Assembly: GCF_004348445.1 (NCBI RefSeq)
Contig: NZ_SMKV01000034.1
Location: 1-59,727 of the forward strand
Reading direction: 5' to 3'
DNA length: 59,727 bases
Source of the DNA: Saccharopolyspora aridisoli
GTDB taxonomy: Bacteria > Actinomycetota > Actinomycetes > Mycobacteriales > Pseudonocardiaceae
Part shown: in pieces, positions 7,442-15,106 of the stretch
Numbering within the stretch: position 1 is the stretch's first letter
Layout: each line of letters begins with the position of its first letter
Program-made: the position numbers and the translations under genes
Notes under the pieces: model-generated
Told to the model about the DNA's origin: nothing
Seen by the model: the letters and a program-made list of their open reading frames with translations, nothing else
Databases searched by the model: none

Positions 7442-8632
7442 CTAAGGAAGGAGATTTATGTGGCGTGAGGAGTGTGTCCTGAGTAAGGATGGATCGTCGA
7501 CATTCTTTCCCTGTTTGGCGGAGGCAAGTCGTTTTTGCTGCCGTACCGAACCGATGGAGGCGGCCAGACGCTCAGCGTGATCGACTTCGGTTCGTACTGC
7601 GCGTTCCTCACCTATGGCAGCCAGTGCGGTTGCCAGATCGACTCGCAGCGCCGTTTCTGCGCGGGTGAAGCTCTCGTCTAGCTCACTTAGTGCATGTGAC
7701 AGCACGTCGACCGCTGCAGGATCGGAGAAGCGGGCGAGAGCATGCCCTCGCCAACGGGTGAGGTGTACGGAATCGAGCACTACATATGGGCTAGCGGGGT
7801 CCGCCGATCCGGTCGGTAGAAGTTCAGTGGCAGTGTCAAACGCGCTGAGGCTCTCGCTTCGTCGATCATGGGCGGCGAGTGCTTCACCGTGTGCGGCGGC
7901 AAGCCAGGATCGGAGAAGCCGTGGGCATGTTGAGTGGGCCCACCGACGGGCGTCATGCAACAAGTCGACGGCCTTTTTGGTTTCACCGAGGTCAAGCAGT
8001 ACGAAGGCTTGTTCGGCGGCTGTGTGGATCTCGTACGACTCGGCGCCGGCTTCGCGTGCGGCGTGTTTCGCGCGCTCGTAGTGCCGCCATGAGTTGTGCA
8101 TCTTACCGAGGTCGAGGGCTTGCCAGCCTGCGAGCGTGTGGAGTTCGGTGAGGATGACGGCGAGTTGTTCGCGCGTGTCTCCGGGGAGGCTGTGAGCGAA
8201 GAGTTTTTCCACTTGGTTTGCCTTGGCGCCGACTTCCTCGTACGCCACGACCGCGCCGAGTTGCCGATCGACGCGCCGTATCGAGTCGAGCTGTCCGCGC
8301 AGAAGCTCCAAAAGAGTCCCGTCAATGCGACGCGACACGTCGAGCATCTGCCGCAGTTCGGCGCCCTCGTCGTCGCACTGCGGCGTTGACAGCAGTTCAT
8401 CGATCGACAGCCCGAAGATCCGTTCGAGCAGCCGTGCCGTCACGGCCCGGACAGGCCCGAGCGGTTGTCCGCTGGGTCCACGCCCCGCGATCAGCCTTTG
8501 AAGGTGCCGCAGGCTGAGTGTTCCGGGCTCGTCGTGCTCGCGCGCGAATCGTCCAGCGTACTCGGTGAACTCTTCGAGTGTCTGACGCCGTTCCCTAATC
8601 TTCTGTTCGAGCACCGTACGAGGCGGTCGCAC
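7442..8632 (-). CDS. XRE-type regulator with TPR-like C-terminal region (element regulator A)
   Basis: About 396 residues. The N-terminal 75 (RERRQTLEEFTEYAGRFARE, then LSLRHLQRLIAGRG and ERIFGLSIDELL) fit the divergent helix-turn-helix of actinobacterial regulators linked to TPR arrays. The helical C-terminal part repeats motifs such as TLAGWQALDLGKMHNSWRHY and AAEQAFVLLDLGETKKAVDL. It is a paralogue of the protein at 13967-15106: both share the TLAGWxALD, WxHYERAKxAAREA and LxDRWRGxAL blocks. I prefer GTG at 8632 (GGGGG 8 bases upstream) over a TTG at 8695. It is transcribed away from the palindrome at 8689-8704. It probably controls transfer or the adjacent cargo, but the target is not known. 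Confidence 0.7.
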   Translation of the reverse strand: MRPPRTVLEQKIRERRQTLEEFTEYAGRFAREHDEPGTLSLRHLQRLIAGRGPSGQPLGPVRAVTARLLERIFGLSIDELLSTPQCDDEGAELRQMLDVSRRIDGTLLELLRGQLDSIRRVDRQLGAVVAYEEVGAKANQVEKLFAHSLPGDTREQLAVILTELHTLAGWQALDLGKMHNSWRHYERAKHAAREAGAESYEIHTAAEQAFVLLDLGETKKAVDLLHDARRWAHSTCPRLLRSWLAAAHGEALAAHDRRSESLSAFDTATELLPTGSADPASPYVVLDSVHLTRWRGHALARFSDPAAVDVLSHALSELDESFTRAETALRVDLATALAAIGEERAVRTEVDHAERLAASIGSVRQQKRLASAKQGKNVDDPSLLRTHSSRHINLLP

Positions 8633-8688
8633 CGTCTCTACCCCCGTCCGCCTAGTGCATGTCGTCCGTATGTCGTGCCGATGTCGTT

Positions 8689-8704
8689 CCGCCAATATTG
8701 GCGG
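8689..8704. promoter_or_regulatory. Perfect 16-bp palindrome, operator candidate
   Basis: CCGCCAATATTGGCGG reads the same on both strands. It lies 57 bp upstream of the preferred start of the TPR regulator. An AT-rich centre with GC-rich arms is typical of a dimeric repressor site. Auto-regulation is the simplest reading. Confidence 0.5.
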
Positions 8705-8808
8705 GTTGAGAAGCTCATTTCAGTGTGACACGCCGCATGGAGGCTGGTCACACGTCAGTCCGGCGGCGGTGCCCACTCCGCGCTTCTGCGCCGTCGCCGG
8801 ACGCCGGC

Positions 8809-8848
8809 CGTGGCCCGTGCCGATACCCCGAGTCGAGCACGGGCCACG
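8809..8848. terminator. 12-bp stem hairpin ahead of the small zinc-finger gene
   Basis: CGTGGCCCGTGC (8809-8820) and GCACGGGCCACG (8837-8848) are exact inverted repeats around a 16-base loop. The hairpin lies between the divergent regulator and the gene at 8885. It could be an attenuator or insulator. A weaker inverted repeat (GTGTGAC at 8723-8729, GTCACAC at 8747-8753) lies nearby. Confidence 0.4.
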
Positions 8849-8884
8849 CGCACACCGAGCAGGCATCGACGCATAGGGACAGCC

Positions 8885-9097
8885 ATGCACCCGTTTCGCT
8901 GGACACCCGCCGAGAGGAAGCGACACGCGACAACCGACCGGCGCCGCCTCGCTGGGAACTATCCGGTGTCCGAGCAGATTGAGACGCTGTGCGGCCAGTT
9001 CGTCGAGGTCGCCGAGCCAAGCGAACTGGCGTGGTTGTGGGATACCTGCGTCGGCTGTAACGAGGCGGCGCATCGGCTCGTGGCGAGCGAGTCATGA
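8885..9097 (+). CDS. Small putative zinc-finger protein
   Basis: A 70-residue protein beginning MHPFRWTPAERKRHATTDRR. It has Cys in IETLCGQF and a CVGCNEAAH pair near the end, giving a possible Cys3-His metal site. Very similar small proteins sit beside regulators in Pseudonocardiaceae genomes and elements, as far as I recall, but none has a known function. ATG at 8885 is preferred over an upstream start at 8810 because the conserved sequence begins there and AGGGAC precedes it. Its stop overlaps the next start as ATGA, so the two small genes are probably made together. Confidence 0.6.
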   Translation: MHPFRWTPAERKRHATTDRRRLAGNYPVSEQIETLCGQFVEVAEPSELAWLWDTCVGCNEAAHRLVASES

Positions 9098-9309
9098 CGA
9101 CCCGTTCGGCAGCGCTGGCGGTGTTGCTGCGCAAGACTCAATGGCTGCTCGACGATCTCGCGTTCGAGGTCGGAGCTGGGCGAGCCGATCAGGTCGACTT
9201 CGCCGAGGTAATTGACCTGCTCGAATCCGTGACAGCGATGCTTCGGGACGAACAGCAGCAGACGCCGCATGTCATCGACGGTGCGACGGAGTCGGGCCAG
9301 GACGGGTAG
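9094..9309 (+). CDS. Small hypothetical protein coupled to the zinc-finger gene
   Basis: A 71-residue acidic, helical protein (MTTRSAALAVLLRKTQWLLD to the C-terminal GATESGQDG) that I do not recognise. Its start overlaps the stop of the preceding gene by four bases (ATGA). The last codons, GAC GGG TAG, are the first copy of the GACGGGT repeat that fills the next 190 bp. It may be a transfer or stability accessory of the element, which is inference from position alone. Confidence 0.5.
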   Translation: MTTRSAALAVLLRKTQWLLDDLAFEVGAGRADQVDFAEVIDLLESVTAMLRDEQQQTPHVIDGATESGQDG

Positions 9310-9495
9310 TGCGGCCGTCTCGTCGAGACTAATAACAGACCCTAAGCGGGACGGGTGGGACGGGTTCGCGACAACTCGTCCCACCCGTCCTGGTTCTCGT
9401 TCTCGCTGGTCGTTGCTTGTTCGGACTCGTCCCGTGTGCGGGGACGGGTTGGCGTCGTGTGACGGGTCGCCGCCCCACCGGGACACCTACCCGTC
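9300..9495. repeat. GACGGGT repeat cluster: candidate conjugal transfer locus (clt) with hairpin
   Basis: GACGGGT occurs at 9301, 9350, 9359, 9443 and 9461 on the plus strand. Its complement occurs at 9383 and 9489. The 14-base arms at 9349-9362 and 9377-9390 also form a perfect hairpin. The cluster lies between the 3' ends of traB and the small gene at 9094. TraB proteins of Streptomyces elements recognise short tandem 8-bp repeats (TRS) through a C-terminal winged helix, and the clt locus is commonly next to traB. I infer the same here. The hairpin may in addition terminate both converging genes. Confidence 0.5.
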
Positions 9496-11604
9496 CCCGC
9501 CGTGCTCGGCCGCTGCCGTTCGGAGGCCGGCGGTGTAGTAGCCGCGAACCTGCCGGATGGTGCCGTCCTCGGATGCGGCTCGACCGCGCCGAGGCTGGCA
9601 GCCGCACTCGCCCATCTGTCGGCCGAACATGGTCGGTTCGACGTCGAGCGCTGCGACCAGTTCGGCGGTCGGGACGAACTCGCGGTCGTCGAGGTCGTCG
9701 CCCAGGTAGTCGAGAACCGATGCGAGTGGTTCCGGGATCGTCACGGCTTCTTCCTCAATGGCTGCGCCGTTGCTGAGCGCCTTCAACACGGCTGCCGGGT
9801 CGACGGCTCGTTGCTCGTCGTCGCCCGCGGCGTGACCCGTGAGCGTTCCGGCTTCCTGTCGCAGTGCACGGCCGCGCTCGCAGATCGTCCGCCAGTCCGG
9901 GTTCGCCATGAAGTACGTCCGCACCGTCTTCGCGATCATGTCCGCGCCCGTGTCGGTGTCGGCGTCCGGACGCAGGATCCCGACTCCCTTATGTCCCGGA
10001 AGCAGCGTCGACGCGTCGAAGCCACGCGTGGTTATCTGCTCGCCGAGGACGATGTTCGAGTCCCGCCAGTCCATGACCCGCAGTGCGAACCGCGACCCCA
10101 GTACCGCGCGGAGTCGGGAGGGGATCGTGTTCGAGTCCGGGCGCTGGGTGGCCAGGATGACGACGATGCCGACCGCCGGCCCCTTGCGAGCGAGGTAGGT
10201 CAACAGGTCAGCGATGTAGGCGCCGAGCGTGCTCTTCTTGCCTCCTACGTCCTCCCTCACAGGATTTTCCAAGTAGACCTGGACCTCGTCGATGATCACG
10301 GCCGTGATCGGCATACCGAGATCGCGATCCTGCGAGATCGCTGGGGTGATCTTCGATTCCGGGCACAGGTCGTCGTCCAGCGTGGACATCCGGGCGTAGC
10401 GTGCCTGGACCTCCGCGACCAGTTCGACGAGGTGACCCCGGATCCTCTCGGCGTGCTCAATCTCGTCGCCGCAGACGAACCGGTGCGCAACGTTCGCGGC
10501 GGCTTCCCAGTCCTTACCTCCTTTGCCATCGAAGACGTACAGCCGCGCATGCGGGTCGAGGATGAGTCCCGCCGCCGGTAGCCGGGTCGCGAACGTCTTC
10601 CCTTGCCGGGGAATCGCACCGATCAGCAGCGACGTCCACACGAGTTGCATATCCACACGACGACTCCGTGCGTCCCTCCCGAATGGGATCGGCTGCCATG
10701 CGTCCCAGCGCTCAACATCGAGCAGCGGGAACTGCAGCGGCGGACCGGCATACGGATCGCTGTCGGCCACCCACAGGAACACCCGTCCCGCGTGCCCACC
10801 ACGGCCGCGCACGCGCTCGGCGATCAGTTGCAGCTCGTCGACCGCCAACGCTGACGCGAGCGCTTCCCGGTTCTTGATAACGTCGGCGGCTTTACGAGTC
10901 GCGGGAAGGTCCACCGTCACGGCCCACCCGGCACCGTCGTGCGAGGCTCGCTCGACGAGCCGCAGCGACTCGTCTTTGCCGATCAGCTTCGCGTCGCGGA
11001 ACGCGTCGACGAGCATTTGCGGATCCATCATCCACGTGAGCGAGCGTGGTCCGGACAACGTCGGGGTGCGGCCGGGAGCGCCGTCCTTGCGTCGACCGAA
11101 CACGGCCATCCCAAGCCCGACGACGGCCGCCGCGATCCACAACGCCCGTCCGCCGTAGAGCAGATAGACGACGGCTCCGGCCGTGGCGACCGCGACCACG
11201 GTCATGCCGGTGACTTTCCAGCGGAACAAGGTGAGTTCGCGGATCTCGATAAACTTGTCCGCGAGCTTCTCTGACTGCTCCGCTGCTTCCCGGTAGTCGT
11301 GCACGCGGACCCACTTGCGCCAGGTCCGGAACACCGCGACTGCACCGCGACCAACTGCGCTCACGAACCACCATGGCGACCAAAGCAACAACCCTGCGAG
11401 GCGCAGCAGAGCGTTCTTGGCCGCGTGCCGAGATTTCAGCGCGAGCGGCACGTGTCGTGAACGCTGCCACCAGTTCATGAACCTCTGCCACCGTGTCAGG
11501 CTCGGAGCCTGCGGGACGTCGTCGATCAGTTCGGCGTCGAACACGGCCGACTCGACCGCTCCCGACTGCCGCTGCGCAGGCAGGGATTCGTCGTACGTGC
11601 TCAT
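9487..11604 (-). CDS. traB: TraB-type FtsK/SpoIIIE DNA translocase
   Basis: A 705-residue protein that should pump double-stranded element DNA into the recipient. Two transmembrane segments lie near residues 105-175 (VTGMTVVAVATAGAVVYLLY, then ALWIAAAVVGLGMAVFG). The ATPase domain has a Walker A motif (GAIPRQGKTFAT), a Walker B motif (AVIIDEVQVYL) and an ATQRPDSNTIPSRLRAVLGS block typical of FtsK enzymes. The C-terminal 80 residues are predicted to form a winged helix, the part that reads TRS/clt repeats in relatives. The gene starts within the stop of spdB (ATGA) and is the last of a five-gene minus-strand run. The GACGGGT cluster overlaps its 3' end. Confidence 0.9.
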   Translation of the reverse strand: MSTYDESLPAQRQSGAVESAVFDAELIDDVPQAPSLTRWQRFMNWWQRSRHVPLALKSRHAAKNALLRLAGLLLWSPWWFVSAVGRGAVAVFRTWRKWVRVHDYREAAEQSEKLADKFIEIRELTLFRWKVTGMTVVAVATAGAVVYLLYGGRALWIAAAVVGLGMAVFGRRKDGAPGRTPTLSGPRSLTWMMDPQMLVDAFRDAKLIGKDESLRLVERASHDGAGWAVTVDLPATRKAADVIKNREALASALAVDELQLIAERVRGRGGHAGRVFLWVADSDPYAGPPLQFPLLDVERWDAWQPIPFGRDARSRRVDMQLVWTSLLIGAIPRQGKTFATRLPAAGLILDPHARLYVFDGKGGKDWEAAANVAHRFVCGDEIEHAERIRGHLVELVAEVQARYARMSTLDDDLCPESKITPAISQDRDLGMPITAVIIDEVQVYLENPVREDVGGKKSTLGAYIADLLTYLARKGPAVGIVVILATQRPDSNTIPSRLRAVLGSRFALRVMDWRDSNIVLGEQITTRGFDASTLLPGHKGVGILRPDADTDTGADMIAKTVRTYFMANPDWRTICERGRALRQEAGTLTGHAAGDDEQRAVDPAAVLKALSNGAAIEEEAVTIPEPLASVLDYLGDDLDDREFVPTAELVAALDVEPTMFGRQMGECGCQPRRGRAASEDGTIRQVRGYYTAGLRTAAAEHGGDG

Positions 11605-12311
11605 GCCTCCCCCTCACCTACTTCGGACACGAGCGCGGCGGACAGCCGCGACGACAATCCGCGTGAACAACCGGTGACCTGCCGAATCCATGCCGGGGTG
11701 ACGGTCACCTCGGGTGTCCACGACTGGCGGGCGCGTTGCAGGTACTCGTCGAAGGAGATCCGTCGAGCGGCTGTCCGGACAGGCTCGACTGCTTCCGGCA
11801 CGGTGTCCGCGATCGTGTCCGCCTGGTGTTCACGGGCTGCGCGGATCGCCTCGGTGAGCTTGTCGCGGAGATCCGTCACGGCCTCAGCCGCGACGAACAC
11901 GACCAAGGGCGGCACGGAATGCAGCACGACCATTGCCGTATGTCCGGCCGCGAAGGCGTCCCAGGTGTTCATCACGTACGTGGCGGCGAGCGTGAACCAC
12001 TTCGCCGTTCGCACCCACCCGCCGGTGCGAACCCCGTAGCGCGCCGTGACCTGCTCGGCGCGCAGGATCGCCAGCAGCACCAGCGAGACCATCGGATCCA
12101 GTAGCCAGGCGGCCCACCACTGCAGGGAGCCGACCGGCGAGCCGGCCGCGGCGAACCGCTGCACGTTGGTCATCGTGAACGCCAGCCCGAGCAGGATCCC
12201 CGACCAGCACAGCCGATCGACCTGCCGTCGCACCTGTTCCACGGATTCGGCCGGGCCGGGGACAGACGGAACCCGCCCGTCCCCGGCGGCGCTCGACTGC
12301 CGGGCGCTCAT
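11601..12311 (-). CDS. spdB: SpdB-like membrane protein (DUF2637)
   Basis: A 236-residue protein with about four membrane segments between residues 35 and 150 (SGILLGLAFTMTNVQRFAAA, then WAAWLLDPMVSLVLLAILRA, FTLAATYVMNTWDAF and VPPLVVFVAAEAV). A soluble C-terminal tail ends near VTPAWIRQVTGCSRGLSSRL. The PMVSLVLL and YVMNTWDAF motifs mark DUF2637, the family of SpdB proteins that help spread plasmids and elements from cell to cell in mycelium. Start and stop overlap both neighbours by ATGA junctions, so expression is coupled to traB. The tail looks like a degenerate helix-turn-helix, which could link it to element DNA. Confidence 0.85.
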   Translation of the reverse strand: MSARQSSAAGDGRVPSVPGPAESVEQVRRQVDRLCWSGILLGLAFTMTNVQRFAAAGSPVGSLQWWAAWLLDPMVSLVLLAILRAEQVTARYGVRTGGWVRTAKWFTLAATYVMNTWDAFAAGHTAMVVLHSVPPLVVFVAAEAVTDLRDKLTEAIRAAREHQADTIADTVPEAVEPVRTAARRISFDEYLQRARQSWTPEVTVTPAWIRQVTGCSRGLSSRLSAALVSEVGEGEA

Positions 12312-12643
12312 CGACGCTGCCTCGTGCGCCGGTGGTGCCGGTCCTCGGTGGTGACCGTGAGCGCCCGCACCAACGTGAACGCCGTGATCAGCGCCGGAAC
12401 CGCCAGCACAGCGAGCAACAGCCCCGTCTCACGGCTGTGGTGGACCACGAGCCACTGCACGGCCACGATCACCGCAGCCGTCACCAGCACTCGCCCGGTC
12501 AGCGACACCATCCGCGATCCGGCGTGCGCGGCTTCGGTCGTCCGCCGCGCCACCCTCAGGCTCGAATGCCAGATCGCGAAGACCGCGATCAGCAGCCCGA
12601 CACCCACCAACGTCTCCATCCGCGAGAGATCAAGCGTCGTCAT
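12308..12643 (-). CDS. Small membrane protein of the transfer operon
   Basis: A 111-residue protein with three predicted membrane segments (LVGVGLLIAVFAIWHSSLRV, VLVTAAVIVAVQWLVVHHS and LLLAVLAVPALITAFTLVRA) and a basic C-terminus. I do not recognise a family. It overlaps the whiB-like gene by 14 bp upstream and spdB by 4 bp downstream, so it is translated as part of the transfer operon. A spreading (Spd-type) role in membrane passage is likely from context only. Confidence 0.7.
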   Translation of the reverse strand: MTTLDLSRMETLVGVGLLIAVFAIWHSSLRVARRTTEAAHAGSRMVSLTGRVLVTAAVIVAVQWLVVHHSRETGLLLAVLAVPALITAFTLVRALTVTTEDRHHRRTRQRR

Positions 12644-12986
12644 CGGTGTTCACCTCCTCGGCGGCGAAGTCGTCTTGTCGTCGATCGGCCCAAATCACGA
12701 AGAGCTCGCGTCGGTCCGCGTCCGACAGACCGCCCCACACGCCGATGGTTTTCGCGCCGTGCAAGCGGAATTCGAGCTCGATGCAGACGTCCTGCACCGT
12801 GCATCCGGCGCAGAGGTCGGCGGCGAGCTGCCGGTCCGGGTCGGGTCCGTCCGGCTCCGGCGGGCCGTCGTCGCCGACGACCCACATGCACGGGTCGTCA
12901 CGCATGACGATCTCGGCGAGCACATCGGTGGGGACCGCGCGAAGCCGGTCGAGGCGGACGGCGATGGCGTGGAGACAGTCGTTCAT
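12630..12986 (-). CDS. WhiB-family iron-sulphur regulator in the transfer operon
   Basis: A 118-residue protein with the four Wbl cysteines: one in DDPCMWVV, then CAGCTVQDVC in the C-x2-C-x5-C spacing, followed by the turn GVWGGL. These ligands hold a [4Fe-4S] cluster, and Wbl proteins act by binding region 4 of the principal sigma factor. The C-terminal basic tail is short (ADRRQDDF), so DNA contact may be weak. ATG at 12986 is chosen because it overlaps the xis stop (ATGA). Placement between xis and the spd/tra genes suggests redox-linked or growth-phase control of transfer. Confidence 0.85.
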   Translation of the reverse strand: MNDCLHAIAVRLDRLRAVPTDVLAEIVMRDDPCMWVVGDDGPPEPDGPDPDRQLAADLCAGCTVQDVCIELEFRLHGAKTIGVWGGLSDADRRELFVIWADRRQDDFAAEEVNTDDDA

Positions 12987-13261
12987 CGCGCACTCCCGGT
13001 CATCCGAGCGACCTCGGCGGCGGCACGCTGGTCGGCCGCCAGCCGGGCGACGTCGACGCACCCGCCGGACTCGCTCGCCGCCGCGGCGAGCCGGTCGACG
13101 GCAGCAGCGGGAACGACGTAACGAGCGCGGACCCGGACAGCGGGAAAAGCGTTCTCCCTAATGGCCCGGTACAGGGTTGACGGATTGCAGCGCATGATTC
13201 GGGCGGCTTCCCGAACCGTGTAGAACGTCGGCCTATCGACGTTCTCGTGACCGAATGTCAT
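12983..13261 (-). CDS. xis: Excisionase-like MerR/HTH_17 protein
   Basis: A 92-residue protein whose first 60 residues (FYTVREAARIMRCNPSTLYR, AIRENAFPAVRVRARYVVPA) form the winged helix of the excisionase family. Such proteins bend att DNA and steer the integrase toward excision. The gene opens the minus-strand transfer operon, has AAAGGA 7 bases upstream, and lies 165 bp from the divergent XRE gene. In pSAM2-like elements xis is next to int. Here it is 4 kb away and coupled to transfer genes, so excision and transfer should be switched on together. Confidence 0.8.
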   Translation of the reverse strand: MTFGHENVDRPTFYTVREAARIMRCNPSTLYRAIRENAFPAVRVRARYVVPAAAVDRLAAAASESGGCVDVARLAADQRAAAEVARMTGSAR

Positions 13262-13425
13262 GTGAAGTCCTTTGGGTAGGAGCGCCTATTTTGGCGAACA
13301 TTCGAGCTTGTATTAGCGCTACTCGGCGCGAGAGAGGCGAAACGCGGTATTTCTGAGCTGAGGGAGAACCGCGGAATCGCGTGAAGGCGTTAATCTCGGC
13401 GGCGAAGCGGAGCGCGGAGGAATAC
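13262..13425. promoter_or_regulatory. Divergent control region between xis operon and XRE regulator
   Basis: This 164-bp gap carries the promoters of two divergent units. It contains the palindrome TAGCGCTA near 13314 and an inverted pair CGCGGT/ACCGCG near 13345-13375. The XRE protein encoded on one side is the natural candidate to bind here. No clear -10 box could be assigned. Confidence 0.4.
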
Positions 13426-13803
13426 GTGTCGGAGGATTGGGCTGCGGTCGCGCGTGCGATCGATCAGCGAACGCGCGAGCTGGGCTTGCGTCAGCGTGAC
13501 GTGGCGAAGCGCGCGCAGGTATCGCAGGCGACGGTGCGCGAGTTGCAGCGACACACGGTCGTACGCCGCAGAAGCACGCGGACGCTGGAAGCGCTGTCGC
13601 TCGCGCTCGAATGGCACCCTCGGCACCTGCTGGCCCTGTTGGAAGGCCACACGCCTCCCGCTGTCGACGACCCCGTCTTCCCCGAGGACGACGTGCCGAC
13701 TCGGCTCGACGCGATCGAACGGCATCTGCGGGAGATCACGCACCAGCTCGACGAGCTGAACAACCGACTCCGAGACGACCGTGACGGCAAGCGAGCCGGG
13801 TAG
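13426..13803 (+). CDS. Small XRE-family transcriptional regulator
   Basis: A 125-residue protein with a helix-turn-helix in its first 60 residues (GLRQRDVAKRAQVSQATVRE, then RRSTRTLEALSLALEWHPRH) and a heptad-like C-terminus (LDAIERHLREITHQLDELNN) for pairing. I place the start at GTG 13426, which has GGAGG 5 bases upstream, and not at GTG 13381, which has no ribosome site. It faces away from the xis operon, so it is a good candidate for the repressor that keeps excision and transfer off (the KorSA position in pSAM2). The repressor role is inferred. Confidence 0.75.
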   Translation: MSEDWAAVARAIDQRTRELGLRQRDVAKRAQVSQATVRELQRHTVVRRRSTRTLEALSLALEWHPRHLLALLEGHTPPAVDDPVFPEDDVPTRLDAIERHLREITHQLDELNNRLRDDRDGKRAG

Positions 13804-13910
13804 CCGACTCGGGTCCGAAGCGGCCGGCCTCGCAGCGAGGGCGGTTTCAGTCGTTGTGGCGCATGCCTCCAAGAAACGGCATCCGAGCGCGTTTTTGCAG
13901 GTGGCGCGGG

Positions 13911-13940
13911 TTAACCGCGTCCCTATTAACCGCAATTAAC
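13911..13940. repeat. TTAACCGC direct repeats upstream of the second TPR regulator
   Basis: TTAACCGC occurs at 13911-13918 and 13926-13933, followed by TTAAC at 13936-13940. They sit 27-56 bp ahead of the regulator start. They could be operators, or iterons for a replication function not otherwise seen in the element. Confidence 0.4.
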
Positions 13941-13966
13941 TTCCCAGGTCAAACCCGTTATTCGGC

Positions 13967-15106
13967 ATGGGTGAGGCGATGACCGGAACCCCCTTGCAAC
14001 GCGTGCGCAAGCAGCTCGGCTACTCCGCAGACGGCGTGGTCCGACTGCTGCGGCAACGCGCCGACGTGCGCGGCGTCCCGGTGATGACGGCAGCGAGCCT
14101 GAAGACCAAACTCTCCCGCTGGGAGAACGGGCACGAGCAGGTCAGCGAGCCGTATCAACGCCTGTTCCGGGAGATCTACGGCCGCACAAACGACGAACTC
14201 GGCTTCCCGGCGGACGAGGAAGACGACGACGCGGCGGAGCTGCGGGCGCGGTTGGAGATGGCGCGCACCGTTGACGCGGATACCGTCGCCGTGTTCCGAC
14301 GACAGATCGACGACGCACGGCGACTTGACCGCAAGTTCGGCGGGGTGACGCTGCTCGATCAGCTGCGCGGCACGATCGACCAGGTCGAAAGCCTGCTCGG
14401 CTACAACACCATCGGAGGCAAGCGGGAGCAGCTCGCCGGAGCGCTCACCGAAGCATCCACATTGGCCGGTTGGGAAGCGTTGGACCGCAACGCGATCAGC
14501 CAGGCATGGCAGCACTACGAACGCGCGAAAGCCGCGGCGCGCGAAGCGATGTCCCCGGCCTTGCTCGCACACGCGATGGCCGAACAAGCCTTCATCCTGG
14601 TCGACATCGGGGAAGCAGCCTCAGCGGTTGAACAGGTCGAGCACGCGCGCCAGGCCGCCGAGAACGCCGCACCGCCACTGCTACGCGCGTGGCTCGCGGC
14701 GGCTGCCGGCGAGTGCCTGTCCGCAGCCGGTCAGCGAGGCGACGCGCTCCGCGCTTTCGACGCCGCAGACACGTTGCTTCCGCCTGAACCGATCGACGCC
14801 GAGCTGCCGTTCCTGTTCCTTGGCGGATCCCACCTCGACCGGTGGCGCGGCAACGCCCTCGGCAAGCTCGGCGAACCGGAAGCAATCGACCAGCTCACCG
14901 ACGTGTTGCCGCGCGTGCCCGAAGCGTTCGTCCGCGCGCGCACGGGGCTACTGGTCGATCTCGCGTACGCGTTTGCTGCATCTGGAGACAGAGACGCCGC
15001 GCTCGACCATGCAAGGCAAGCGCGGCGTCTGGCGTCCCGAATCAAGTCGGACCGGCAGCTACGGCGTCTGGACGGGCTGATCCTGCCCGGCAGCAGTGCC
15101 GCGTGA
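13967..15106 (+). CDS. XRE-type regulator with TPR-like C-terminal region (element regulator B)
   Basis: A 379-residue paralogue of the protein at 7442-8632. The N-terminal helix-turn-helix (TPLQRVRKQLGYSADGVVRL, then VMTAASLKTKLSRWENGHEQ and YQRLFREIYGRTNDELGF) is followed by helical repeats with the shared blocks TLAGWEALDRNAISQAWQHY and HLDRWRGNALGKLGEPEAI. ATG 13979 with GAGG just before it is an alternative start. Its 3' end overlaps the converging Nudix gene by 48 bp. A regulator next to a Nudix gene recalls the pra-pif pair of pSAM2, where Pra activates replication and transfer functions. Equivalence is an inference, since sequence similarity to Pra cannot be tested here. Confidence 0.75.
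   Translation: MGEAMTGTPLQRVRKQLGYSADGVVRLLRQRADVRGVPVMTAASLKTKLSRWENGHEQVSEPYQRLFREIYGRTNDELGFPADEEDDDAAELRARLEMARTVDADTVAVFRRQIDDARRLDRKFGGVTLLDQLRGTIDQVESLLGYNTIGGKREQLAGALTEASTLAGWEALDRNAISQAWQHYERAKAAAREAMSPALLAHAMAEQAFILVDIGEAASAVEQVEHARQAAENAAPPLLRAWLAAAAGECLSAAGQRGDALRAFDAADTLLPPEPIDAELPFLFLGGSHLDRWRGNALGKLGEPEAIDQLTDVLPRVPEAFVRARTGLLVDLAYAFAASGDRDAALDHARQARRLASRIKSDRQLRRLDGLILPGSSAA

Noticed and set aside
9301..9495. Possible CRISPR array in the short-repeat cluster
   Set aside because: Units are 7 bp, in both orientations and irregularly spaced; no cas genes are present. Transfer repeats fit better.
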